64,000 nucleotides of DNA, from positions 13,354,516 through 13,418,515 of the forward strand of contig CM046861.1 of NCBI GenBank assembly GCA_025617745.1, written 5' to 3'. Under the pieces are notes generated by a model that was not told the DNA's origin, did no database searches, and saw only the letters and a list, made by a program, of their open reading frames with translations. Positions 32,001-37,729 of this stretch are shown piece by piece; the first letter of the stretch is position 1, and the number at the start of each line of letters is the position of its first letter. The DNA is from Heliocidaris erythrogramma. Lineage: Eukaryota > Echinodermata > Echinoidea > Camarodonta > Echinometridae. The position numbers were made by a program, and so were the translations under genes.

Positions 32001-33511
32001 AAAAAGCACTGACAATCAAGCTCTCGGGAAAAAGTGGTGTGCTGATCGCAACGATGAAAAATTGCATACATGTTGGGTATTGAATGAAAGCTTATACATT
32101 CAGCTACAGCTTGAAAATAACGTCACATGACAAAAATGCTATCAGCCAATGCAAAGGCAGTATTTACGGGGAGTCCCCACAGCCATACGCAAATCGCCCG
32201 AACAGCCGCTCGGGAGAATTTACTGCCGCGAGAGCGCACGCATTGTAACGTACCTAATATTTTGGGGTCGGTTTTTGAAAATTAAATGCCGATTTTGAGT
32301 GAATGTTGGTGACTTTTGTGCAGTGGTGTTTGAAAAAGTTGAGCCGTATGACTGCCTAGATTCTACACACGAAGTATAGGAATGTAGCTATGAGTGCATT
32401 TAGGGTCCAATTTTGAGGTGCTCGGACGAGCATGGGTACCACCACTCATAGGTACATTCCTATACTTCGTGTGTATAATGTAGGCAGTCATACACCTCAT
32501 CTTTTTAAAACACCACTGCACAAAAGTCACCAATATTCACTCAAAATCGGCATTTAATTTTCAAAAACCGACCCCAAAATATCCAAGAAATACAATAAAT
32601 TCAACTCACCAATGTTGGAAAAGATATTTACAAAAATGAAATCCGCAATTTACTGTTGATTCTCGCGAAACGAGCTATCGGAGTCATTGTGTACATTTCC
32701 TGGTCGCCGCGGGGGCTGACATCTCCCCAAAAGAGTTTTGTCCTCAAAAATTCGGTCCCTATGGCGTACACGGAAAAGTTGTGCCCTTGCGATCCCGAGT
32801 TTCTTCGTGGACAAAAATTATATTGGCCGATTTTAGTCTAAGACATCGGCAGTTTGTAAACAACACGCGATCGCGAAACAAATCGGCGGGGATTTCTCCG
32901 GTTTTGGACAAGATTTTGACTTTGGATTTTGCTGTAAATATCAAAAGTTCTTCCTAACGGCCATTTGAGGTAGGAGTGAGATTTTTAAGGGCTGAATTTG
33001 AAAGCAAGTATTTAAAATATTTATCTTATTTTCCCCCCCATACCTTTAGTACATGCGACAGAAAATACCAACTATTTTACAGTAATGTACCCGTGAGTGG
33101 GTACCACTAACTTACTAGATCAGATGGGTACTTCAGTCTGCGACCCCCCCCCCCCCCCCCCCCCCCCCCGGATTTGCACAAGCGCAAATCAAGTTTTACC
33201 TCAGGCCTAAGCTTACTGTACTGTCTGAATACCATTCTGATTTCAAATCACACCATTATCGAACACAAAAATTAAGCTGAACCCTTGACCAAATAACAAA
33301 AACGACACAAGTCAATATCAACGTGGGCGTGGAACATGAGACTCTTCAGAGTGCACAAAAATAAGTGGATGGGACTGGGACAGCGGGGACTGGGCTGAAA
33401 ATATTGCACCAATAAGCTTCACAATTTTCATTAAAATCAATTCAAGGATTGCCTACCTTGACACGATACAGCGTGCAGGAATGCCAGGACTAGAGCAATA
33501 TGAAAATACAT
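9707..33511 (-). CDS. secreted or surface modular protein, unrecognised family (10-exon gene model)
   Basis: Exons in transcript order: 33511-33457, 27163-27012, 26216-26107, 25613-25503, 21097-20993, 20386-20328, 12396-12329, 11573-11477, 10681-10415, 9897-9707. Every junction has AG/GT signals and all codon phases join, giving 1215 bases and 405 codons. The first 18 residues (MYFHIALVLAFLHAVSCQ) form a signal peptide. Then come three modules of about 100-120 residues that share V-x-V-x-C patterns (VVVMCS, VEIQCSG; VTVSCD, VQVACYG; ITYACY, NPTCEV), suggesting disulphide-linked beta-sandwich domains. A Thr/Pro-rich stalk (TTPTTPPVQTTP) resembles mucin linkers. NVS, NNS, NTS, NAT and NST offer glycosylation sites. 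The last exon either splices onward at GAG|GTTAGT or reads on to a stop at 9656-9658. I know no named family for it. The function is unknown; an extracellular role is inferred. Confidence 0.72.
10083..10107. repeat. poly(C) tract
   Basis: A run of C interrupted once by T, inside the last intron of the secreted-protein gene. Confidence 0.9.
10415..10681 (-). CDS. exon 9: module 3
   Basis: 267 bases, the largest exon, with acceptor GATTTTACAG and donor GTAGAT. It encodes a whole module, including ISVFLVLGSVLTPGEGTITY, ACYVDPVMSYEQ and NPTCEVPDD, and starts the Pro/Thr stalk (PTPAPAVTTV). Confidence 0.75.
11298..11475 (+). mobile_element. MITE with TACAGT ends, copy 1
   Basis: Ends are TACAGTGAAACCTG and the inverse CAGGTTTGACTGTA, with TA at both edges, as in Tc1/mariner-type MITEs. 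The inside repeats GGTCTTTATA-type motifs. A second copy lies about 400 bases to the right. Confidence 0.75.
11477..11573 (-). CDS. exon 8: end of module 2
   Basis: 97 bases with acceptor TTCTTGTCAG. It encodes IPYDIGKLGDIVQVACYGVS and ends TSQ plus one base. Its donor GTACAG falls on the edge of a MITE (11298-11475). Confidence 0.72.
11701..11894 (+). mobile_element. MITE with TACAGT ends, copy 2
   Basis: Same ends and internal AAGACCGCTCAAGGGAGACA block as copy 1, in the same orientation. Both copies are intronic. Confidence 0.75.
12329..12396 (-). CDS. exon 7: module 2
   Basis: 68 bases with acceptor CTTTTGTAG and donor GTAAGA. It encodes NNSLRLDFQDTAVEPGSRTD, then VI, ending in phase 0. 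The intron before it is almost 8 kb and is full of transposons. Confidence 0.72.
12397..13344. other. intron sequence without recognised feature
   Basis: AT-rich intron between exons 6 and 7. No exon or repeat could be supported here. Confidence 0.4.
13345..13811. repeat. inverted pair of tRNA-derived SINE copies
   Basis: The segment at about 13345-13478 returns as its reverse complement at about 13672-13811. A direct copy of the outer block (AACGAAGAAGCTTGACTGGG) also occurs at 13321 and 13605. The transcript could fold into a hairpin with arms of about 135 bases. Confidence 0.75.
13438..13502 (-). repeat. tRNA-like head of the SINE
   Basis: The minus strand reads an A-box-like TAGCCTGGTGGTTAAG and then a B box GGTTCGAATCC at typical spacing. 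It has no complete cloverleaf that I could fold, so a SINE head is more likely than a working tRNA. Confidence 0.6.
13869..14165 (+). mobile_element. tRNA-derived SINE with ATT-repeat tail
   Basis: The head has A-box-like TGGTCTAGTGGATACG and B box GGTTCGAGTCC. The body contains TAAAGCCAGGGTAATAATAT and GCGCTGTATAAAT and ends in (ATT)n. The tail module recurs at about 34164-34280, where it also ends in (ATT)n. Confidence 0.75.
14166..15399. other. intron sequence without recognised gene
   Basis: Contains a short tandem of ATCCAACTCTA-type units near 14361-14400 and a poly(G) near 15032. No coding exon could be supported. Confidence 0.4.
15400..15708 (+). repeat. dispersed repeat R3, left part (interrupted)
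   Basis: It matches the reverse complement of about 62395-62745 over ATATACCAGATGCATGAGT, AAATTGGCAACACATTGAGA and neighbouring blocks. The copy continues after 17584, so it was split by the TTAA transposon described next. Confidence 0.75.
15994..16311 (+). CDS. THAP zinc-finger protein fragment from the transposon
   Basis: 105 codons. The start MLLCQAIYCSNRHENCPGKS fits the C-x4-C start of a THAP finger. It is followed by FFAIPDPKK, a tryptophan (AVWIRNIG) and the closing RVVCEDHF, which completes C2CH. The C-terminal part (about 30 residues) shows no catalytic domain. THAP fingers of transposases bind element ends; here the catalytic part is absent. It may be a DNA-binding relic or the first exon of a lost transposase gene. 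I infer the start from the usual THAP position at the N terminus. Confidence 0.72.
   Translation: MLLCQAIYCSNRHENCPGKSFFAIPDPKKDRERCAVWIRNIGTTKFNVKTYIYSRFRVVCEDHFDGEDEEQSHMPLDHFFAQKIPHLLSLNYKLIEECDQILLGD
16410..17152. mobile_element. TTAA MITE nested in the THAP transposon (piggyBac-like ends)
   Basis: Ends are CCCTATTCCTACTGG and the inverse of CCCTATTCCAACTGG, flanked by TTAA on both sides (16406-16409 and 17153-17156). Poly(G)-TCAATTTGACCCCCC palindromes lie inside both ends. CCY ends plus TTAA suggest piggyBac. There is no coding capacity. Confidence 0.72.
17651..18583. other. intron sequence without recognised gene
   Basis: AT-rich. The R3 repeat probably ends near 17650. Nothing else is supported. 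Confidence 0.4.
18584..18838. mobile_element. MITE with AATAGACCACTTCGG ends
   Basis: The ends AATAGACCACTTCGGTAATG and, inverted, AATAACCGCTTCAGTAATG are imperfect inverted repeats of about 33 bases. A 22-base unit (TGTTCTTGACAACCT) is duplicated inside. Confidence 0.6.
18839..19996. other. intron sequence without recognised gene
   Basis: No exon, RNA gene or repeat structure that I can support. Confidence 0.4.
19997..20044 (+). repeat. poly(G) tract of about 46 bases
   Basis: An uninterrupted G run in the intron next to exon 6. On the coding strand of the gene it is poly(C). Its length may be affected by assembly. Confidence 0.95.
20328..20386 (-). CDS. exon 6: module 2
   Basis: 59 bases with acceptor TTTTTAAG and donor GTAAGA. 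It encodes EPVVDYRVTVSCDIIGVID and ends in phase 1. Confidence 0.72.
20531..20570 (+). repeat. 20-base tandem duplication
   Basis: CATACATTACGGAAGATTAA occurs twice head to tail. Confidence 0.95.
20993..21097 (-). CDS. exon 5: start of module 2
   Basis: Acceptor CCTTACAG, donor GTAAGT. It encodes FLVVKKSPVVSFCEPIIFVP and then VTSSVVQVEL. LINE B sits in the intron between this exon and exon 4. Confidence 0.75.
21284..24760 (-). mobile_element. LINE B, CR1/jockey-type, intact ORF2
   Basis: It is inserted in the intron between exons 4 and 5 of the secreted-protein gene, in the same orientation. The 3' end is marked by AATAAATGAAATGAAATGAA-type pentamers at 21284-21308. The 5' edge is unclear and is drawn just beyond the ORF. 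Confidence 0.82.
21732..24752 (-). CDS. LINE B ORF2: APE endonuclease and reverse transcriptase
   Basis: 1006 codons without interruption. The endonuclease covers about residues 60-290: LNIRSLNCNF, LTETWL, CYRPPNSN, GDFNIDIS, SDISDHYPIF. Reverse transcriptase follows at about 500-800: NFRPISLLP, FGFRRGHNTSH, LDLSKAFDTIDH, CGVPQGSLLGPLLF and catalytic FADD near 727. The C-terminal part carries LPYLNYGIIVWGN and LLQKKAMRVI, typical of the thumb region in CR1/jockey elements. The enzyme nicks genomic DNA and reverse transcribes the element RNA there. The intact frame suggests recent activity. The gene-internal position and same orientation mean it would be transcribed within the host pre-mRNA. 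Confidence 0.92.
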   Translation of the reverse strand: MPPTHLKSPDCKLKRNHQSPLLLSLGYTDLNEDTDNNYISSNYFTMNQFKSLEITPVTFSLMHLNIRSLNCNFDNLRFLMDTPGHSFSIIALTETWLTQESASSYSLPGYAFVENNRINRRGGGVALYIKQHFDYFIHSDLNCMTEIAESIVIEIRVPNSKNILITVCYRPPNSNIHDFLEYLQDLLHNPLFTNKDCYIIGDFNIDISNSSINTSQEFLDTMFSASFLPLITKPTRVTNQTATLIDNIFCNVIPLPESGIVLSDISDHYPIFSRSPCSFNKKDIPSERFRRITPNKIAQLKVSLEGADWADVYSSHDTNTAYNTFMTSFMSHLDRHIPLVNKSSNYKKSPRLPWITKSILRSINRKNNLYYANKIQRSVKSHRKYTSYRNILTKILRIEKRKYFQNQLILFKHDISKTWKIINSVINKNNDKSRVTNIKHNNVEIHDSVQIANVFNQYFSQIGHNLAKNIPPTQKKFSDFIHQPNPNSLFFVPVHRNELIDIVHNLKNKKSTGHDGIDNILLKNVINYIVDPLVHIFNLSLSSGVVPDCMKISKVIPVYKKGEKCHICNFRPISLLPALSKILERIIYKRLLNFLNKNNIISDFQFGFRRGHNTSHAVLAFVEKITRAIDKLNHTVGVFLDLSKAFDTIDHKILLYKLNNYGIRGKALGWFSNYLTNRKQFVCINDQCSSMQDVNCGVPQGSLLGPLLFIIYINDIHNSSNILSFMLFADDSNVLLSHPNPDILTNTLNIELDKLLQWIRANKLSVNLQKTKCMLFSNSIDILPHNIKLDSTDIEVVSSMKFLGLTIDDRLSWKVHIDTICRTISRNIGIINKVKFVLPTNSLLMLYSTLILPYLNYGIIVWGNTHNSYLHRILLLQKKAMRVICNTSWRSHTDVLFIENKILKISDLYRYNLGQFMYQLNNNALPSIFNIIFNKNKTIHQYPTRQSDEFHLPLTRTMLSKSIFTFTGPKLWTILDNSIKNAPSLNSFKFKLKTILLSNCSQTSAL
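24718..25332 (-). other. 204-codon open frame upstream of LINE B ORF2, doubtful
   Basis: It overlaps the start of ORF2 by 35 bases, an arrangement that could suit a LINE ORF1. However, I see no zinc knuckle, coiled coil or RRM in it, and an inverted repeat at 25092-25447 overlaps it. It could equally be chance. Confidence 0.25.
25092..25447. repeat. inverted repeat, possible MITE
   Basis: GCACTGACATATATACTGGC near 25095 is matched in inverse at about 25424-25443, with the arms extended by CCAAATTGAACG versus CGTTCATTTTGG. No target duplication was identified. Confidence 0.5.
25503..25613 (-). CDS. exon 4: end of module 1
   Basis: Acceptor TTTCTAG, donor GTATGT. It encodes IEEQGRRVEIQCSGETSPDN and then SYFSFDTSAGPT, and ends in phase 2. 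Confidence 0.75.
26107..26216 (-). CDS. exon 3: module 1
   Basis: Acceptor CTTACAG, donor GTAGGA. It encodes VVVMCSIITPYENGDSRVVF and ends GTIDF plus two bases. It contains the first module cysteine. Confidence 0.75.
27012..27163 (-). CDS. exon 2: first half of module 1
   Basis: Acceptor CTTTTAG and donor GTAAGC. It encodes TLFGVVSLSLSPLTSVSVNQ and then FVNVSLFLYDS to FIDED, ending in phase 0. Confidence 0.75.
27170..27191 (-). repeat. (GA)n microsatellite by exon 2
   Basis: On the coding strand it is (CT)n directly before the acceptor of exon 2 and lengthens its pyrimidine tract. Confidence 0.8.
27400..28935 (+). repeat. long pyrimidine-rich tract
   Basis: Roughly 1.5 kb, strongest at 28190-28930, is made almost only of T and C on this strand, as TTCTTTTTC-type words. 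It generates long Phe/Leu/Ser-rich frames in all three readings, up to 220 codons at 28309-28971, which I regard as artefacts. Confidence 0.8.
28066..28157. repeat. hairpin in the pyrimidine-rich intron region
   Basis: CGATCTGAACATATAACGCT...AGATAGCTACATCCAGATCG pairs with interruptions, with arms of about 37 bases and TCCTCGG-type outer ends. It may be a small MITE. Confidence 0.45.
29412..29846 (-). pseudogene. LINE reverse transcriptase C-terminal fragment
   Basis: 144 codons begin near LRPHLEYGSVLW and include IERVQRKATKLVRELKDF and RRIMDDWNSLPEDIV. These are the thumb and C-terminal motifs of CR1/L2-type reverse transcriptases. The catalytic domains are missing. At its 5' side it abuts repeat X copy 1. 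Confidence 0.75.
29847..30206 (+). repeat. repeat family X, copy 1, with conserved frame
   Basis: The frame from 29865 (105 codons) includes EIPADLFRDRVLFTYRRCLR, LKSANKIFVHEETRDRK and IGTEFLATKFFWGDVSAR. The same protein words appear in copies 2 and 3. A GGTGAGTTGAATTTATTG block, a good splice donor, ends the conserved part in all three copies. Confidence 0.7.
30770..30925 (+). repeat. LINE 3' tail relic
   Basis: T-rich untranslated sequence ends in AATCTGAATAAAATAAAATC, resembling the 3' end of LINE A. No coding part remains. Confidence 0.4.
31653..31791. mobile_element. MITE family M, copy 1
   Basis: Ends GGGGAGCGTTTCATCAAGCG and its inverse. The inside contains CAGCCAATCAGATGCAAGGA and TCAGTAGCTTATAACAG, shared with three other copies near 55.0, 56.4 and 57.9 kb. 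Confidence 0.75.
32257..32582. repeat. palindrome at the edge of repeat X copy 2
   Basis: The arms of about 135 bases start ATATTTTGGGGTCGGTTTTT and return inverted at 32582. They include the CACACGAAGTATAGGAATGT block. The loop is about 50 bases. One arm alone is present in copy 3 at about 47285-47430. Confidence 0.75.
32583..32990 (-). repeat. repeat family X, copy 2
   Basis: Minus-strand match to copy 1, with KTGEIPADLFRDRVLFTN and LKSANIIFVHEETRDRK. It is frameshifted soon after. The end AAAGTTCTTCCTAACGGCC is identical in copy 3. Confidence 0.7.
33128..33170 (+). repeat. poly(C) tract
   Basis: About 25 C in a row at 33145-33169, in intron 1 of the secreted-protein gene. Confidence 0.9.
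33457..33511 (-). CDS. exon 1: start codon and signal peptide
   Basis: ATG at 33511, 18 codons plus one base, then donor GTAGGC. The hydrophobic core HIALVLAFL followed by SCQ is typical of a cleaved signal. The phase-1 end joins exon 2 to make GAA (Glu). Confidence 0.75.
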
Positions 33512-33670
33512 GGTAAAGCACCGTAATTCCACTTAAATTTTGTCATTTTATGCATATTTAAAAGGGACGCCACCGCGCAGAGATTGTTAGCAACAGAAAT
33601 ATTTTCAAGGCCCTCTATCGTCCGGATCTTACGAAGCCCTGAAAGGGCCGAATTGACGACGTAAAAAAAA

Positions 33671-33725
33671 AAATAACGTACGTACGTACGTGATAAATAC
33701 TACGTACATACGTGATAATATCACA
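33671..33725. repeat. TACG array, left outer arm
   Basis: Runs of ACGTACGTACGTACG separated by TGATAAATACT-type spacers. Each run is its own inverse. Confidence 0.85.
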
Positions 33726-34163
33726 CGTGAAAAAGTTTGAAATTATACAGCTGCTTTATTATTATCCGTCGATTCCCGGCGTTGATTTGCCACAATTGTG
33801 AGCCTGTGGGCTCTAGCTTGTCTAACTAGTGTGAAGAAACCTCAACATTTGTGTGGTGTGTGACCGGCAAGTCCGGTCCCAGACAAATCAAAACAGAATA
33901 AAGCAGTTCGACTCTGTTCGAGTAAAATCAAACAAAATGAAGTTATGAATCTTTATGACACTGAAAGCTACTGAAAACAAAGAAAATCACTAGACAAATT
34001 GGCCAGTTTGTCATGAATTTGTAACGTCCCATATCCTCATCCCATCAATGATTTTCCCAGAATATGATTTCCTCATAACTTGAACCTAATCATAGACGAT
34101 TTATAGTACAGTGCAATATGTTTTTACACGTAATATCCGGGGGAAAAAAGTCAGTGAGAACGC

Positions 34164-34280
34164 CGGAGCTAAAGCCAGGGTAATAATATCCAAAAACCCT
34201 TTGGAAGCGCATAGGGACGTTATATTATAATGTGATATGCGCTATCCAGAACAGTGGTATTATTATTATTATTATTATGA
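34164..34280 (+). repeat. SINE tail copy with (ATT)n
   Basis: TAAAGCCAGGGTAATAATAT and ATATGCGCTATCCAGAACAG precede (TTA)n, as in the SINE at 13869-14165. The tRNA-like head is missing. It lies in the unpaired 1.4 kb of the foldback left arm. Confidence 0.65.
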
Positions 34281-35527
34281 CATATTCCTAGTCATTGTTT
34301 ATTTTTTAAATTTTTGATCTTCATGCTATTAAGAAATTCCCTTTTTCAGTATTAACACACACATGCAAAAGTATATGAGTGAAATATAATTGCATTCAAT
34401 TTATGACGAAATCACAGGCCTATTCTTGGACAAAACGTAAAATGTTTTATTAATAGACCTGTAGGAAGCAGATAATTGCTTTTTTCGTCAGCACTGATCT
34501 TTATATAAGATTTTTTTAACGTGTATAGAGATCACTGAGTGGTCGTGAGGGAATGACGTCAACCCTCATGACTAAATTGTCTAGTGATTTTAATTTTTGT
34601 TCATATTTATTCATGCCTTTGAAAAAATTCACATGTTAATTTCTTATATGTCCGACTTTCGTCTATCCTTTTTTTAAACAAAATCTGCTTTCTCCACCTA
34701 ATTTTCAAAGCGTCTTTCAAAGTGTGTGTGTGGGGGGGGGGGGGGGGATGAGTAGGCCTACCAAAAAAAAAAAAAGACACCCGAGGGCACCCGCAAGGGG
34801 TGCATATAAAGCGACATTGGTATTATTATCAAGCGCCTTCTTATGGTGGTTCTGCTTCAGCTTCAGCTTCCACAATTAGCAGTTGTGTGCAATTGTCTAA
34901 TGATGCACGTGCGAGCCAGCAAAAATCTTAAGAATTTTTCTAATGTTCATGTTGTTATATATGCATTATTTACAGCGATAGTGAAAATGACAACAAATTA
35001 ATTTGGGTGAAATGTCGAATGATCTTTCATTTCTTACGTTAACCTTGTGGTTTTTCTTCCGGAGATATCAACATTGTTATGGTATCTGCTTGATTTCATA
35101 GGCCTGCTAGCAAGCTAGTCTTGGGACATTTTCTGAAAATATTGACCTTATTAAAGTGTGTAAGTTATGGGCACATTCGAGCTAGTGGAATATGAATTCC
35201 TTTGCTGGTGGGGGGGGGGGGGGGGGGGGAGCATTGTGCTACTCTAGATCTGCCTCCAGCTCCGCTGGCTTACATTGTAGTTGTAGTATGGGTAGGTACA
35301 TGTTGCTACATAAAGCCGCAATGATTCTTGAAGCTAGATATGACACTTTTTGTAAGAAACAAAGGGAAATTATAGGGATAAGGGTACACTTATTAGATGA
35401 AGAAAGTGAGCTTATGAGAGGTGGAAAGGGTCATTATAAGAGGTGAAAATTAAGTAGCTTTTGTGAGAAGAAGAAAAGGGCATATATTAGATAGTAAAAG
35501 TGACACTCAAAAGTAAAGACGGGGAAC

Positions 35528-35755
35528 CAGATTAAAAAGAGGCACTAGAAGGGGAAATGTGCACTTATTAAGGAAAAGGGGCACTTAACAGATTTAAAAA
35601 GAGGTACTTATCAGAAGGGGGAAATTTGCGTATTGGGGAAAAGGGGCACTTTTCATATTTAAATGAGGCACTTATCAGAAGGGGAAATGTGCACTTATTG
35701 GGGAAAAGGGGCACTTACAGTAGTAAAAAGGGCACCTGTCAGAGAGAAAGGGGGT
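35528..35755 (+). repeat. tandem modules in the left inner arm
   Basis: About three degenerate copies of a unit of roughly 70 bases, with GGCACTTATCAGAAGGGGAA and GTGCACTTATTGGGGAAAAG. The right arm has about one copy at 43600-43680. Confidence 0.8.
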
Positions 35756-35950
35756 ATTTTAAAAAGCGTGGTGGCACTGTGCCCCCTGCTCCAGGTGATT
35801 TTAAAAAAAAATTGTTTCTCGGAACGAACTTGACTTTTACTTATTGACGCTGGAGCCCCGAAGATTAATTTTTGAATTGGGCCTAATGAGATTGTACTGT
35901 TTTATCTTACAAAATACATGTAGCGGACATGGAAATATTTACATAATTAA

Positions 35951-36239
35951 GTTATTACGTACGTACGTAATAATACTACGTACGTACGTATTATTATTAC
36001 GTACGTACGTAGTATTATTACGTACGTACATAGTAAATATTACGTACGTATTGATGACGATCAATGGCAGCGGCCGATCGAGAGGGACAGACTCGTGCGT
36101 TTGTATTTTGAAATTGGTTTTACTCAGAGGGAAATACTGTATTATTTAATTCCCAAGCAAAAAAATAATCAAAAGCCACAGAACCCTTAAGCGTGTCTTA
36201 AAAGGCCTTGCATTATTTCGAAGAAAACCATCAATGTCA
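35951..36239. repeat. foldback centre with TACG arrays
   Basis: ACGTACGTACGTA runs at 35956-36046 separated by ATAATA spacers, then GCGGCCGATCGAG. This is the unpaired middle of the foldback. Confidence 0.8.
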
Positions 36240-36436
36240 GGCTCAGCATGACACTTAATTATGTAAATATTTTCATGTCTGCTACATGTTTTGCAAAACA
36301 AAACAATACAATCTCCTTATAGGCCCAATTCAAAAATTAATCTTTGGGGCTCCAGCGTCAAGAAGTAAAATTCAAGTTCGTTCCGAGAAACAATTTTTTA
36401 AAATCAGAAGTGGCGCACCCGGGGCAGGGGGCACAG

Positions 36437-37570
36437 TGTCAACTCTAGTTACTGGAATTTATCTAGGTAACACTGTAATAGATTTCGTTCTGATAAAGTG
36501 AAAGGGTAACTGCAAATAAGGGCGACTTCACACAAGAATATACATTTAATAATTTTTATTAGAGCGTCGAATTCCTGCTCTTGTTCAAAATCAAATAAAT
36601 ATATACATGTGGAAAATCAATACGAAACTTCATGTTGCACAATAACGTATACGACTGTTGAAAATTCATTTATACGAGTCGCAACAAACTATCATTAATT
36701 CAGAAAATACTAGGTTGTGGCAAAACAGTTGAACAGATTGATTATAAATTAGAGAATTACATTGGTTGTATAGCACCTGAAAAAGGGGGAGTTATAGGAT
36801 TCAGCACATCCGTCCCAAAGCCTTGAGTTCATAAGTCCAAGGTGCTGAACTACACAGAGTGATGTGGCCATTGTCTTGAAGAGTGAAGAATGAGAGATGT
36901 GATCGCTGTCTACGGCGTGAAGTAAAGACTGTTGATGGACGTATGCAATAAAAAACTGGCAGATGTCTACGAGGTGTATCGAACTACGTCTGACCGTATT
37001 TATGAATGGTGTCCTTGGCATGAAGATAACGGTGAAATCGATCATGAGCCCAGCTCATCCAGTTCATGAAGCGTTGACTCAAGCTGGGGAAAGTGGAGGT
37101 TTCTCTTGGCCTGTGGCTACCAAAAGTTGCACTAAAGCACAAAGTAGTAGTTTTGTCTGGCTCACAAAACTGTACACAAAATCAGTGTGCCTCATCCTCA
37201 GTGCCTCCAACAATCACACAACAAAACTCACACAGGAGCCTGTGGCAGCTCCCGAAACTTTGCAACCTGCTTCTATAAAATCATGGTGTCCACTGCCTAC
37301 AATCTTGCTAGCTTCATCTAACAATCAATACACTAACACTCCCTCTCATGCACAAACACAAAAGAGCCAACCTCCCATACAAAAGAAACAAGCTGTGTAA
37401 CCCATAACAAGTTATGTAAGGTATGCAAGCAATCTTGGCTATATGTAAATTACCCTATCCACTTAAGACTGGTGGCAAACCCAATTAATATGTAAACTGT
37501 ACATGGCTCACTAGTCCAGTTCCAGGAACAAAATGATAGGGGGGGGGGGTAAACTATTTACATTGTGACA
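36437..37570 (-). repeat. 3' LTR (1134 bases)
   Basis: TGTCA...TGACA ends. It differs from the 5' LTR by two substitutions (T/G near 36920, A/G near 37033), a two-base indel near 36790 and one base in a poly(G). Confidence 0.95.
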
Positions 37571-37586
37571 TATCTCCCCTTCCTTC
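37571..37586 (-). promoter_or_regulatory. polypurine tract
   Basis: The minus strand reads GAAGGAAGGGGAGATA directly before the 3' LTR. Confidence 0.75.
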
Positions 37587-37729
37587 AAGAAATTTCTATA
37601 ATTTCAAAATGGGACTAAATTAGGGAGAAATTATCCGTTAGTTTATACTTAAAGAAAAACATTTGAGCAAATTTAAATTTACATCAACAAGGAAAAAAAA
37701 AAAAAAACATCCTTTTTAGTGTTCAGTAT

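Noticed and set aside
36963-37400. 145-codon frame, repeated at 42947-43384
   Set aside because: Both lie in the two LTRs, antisense to the element; identity reflects LTR identity, not a gene.
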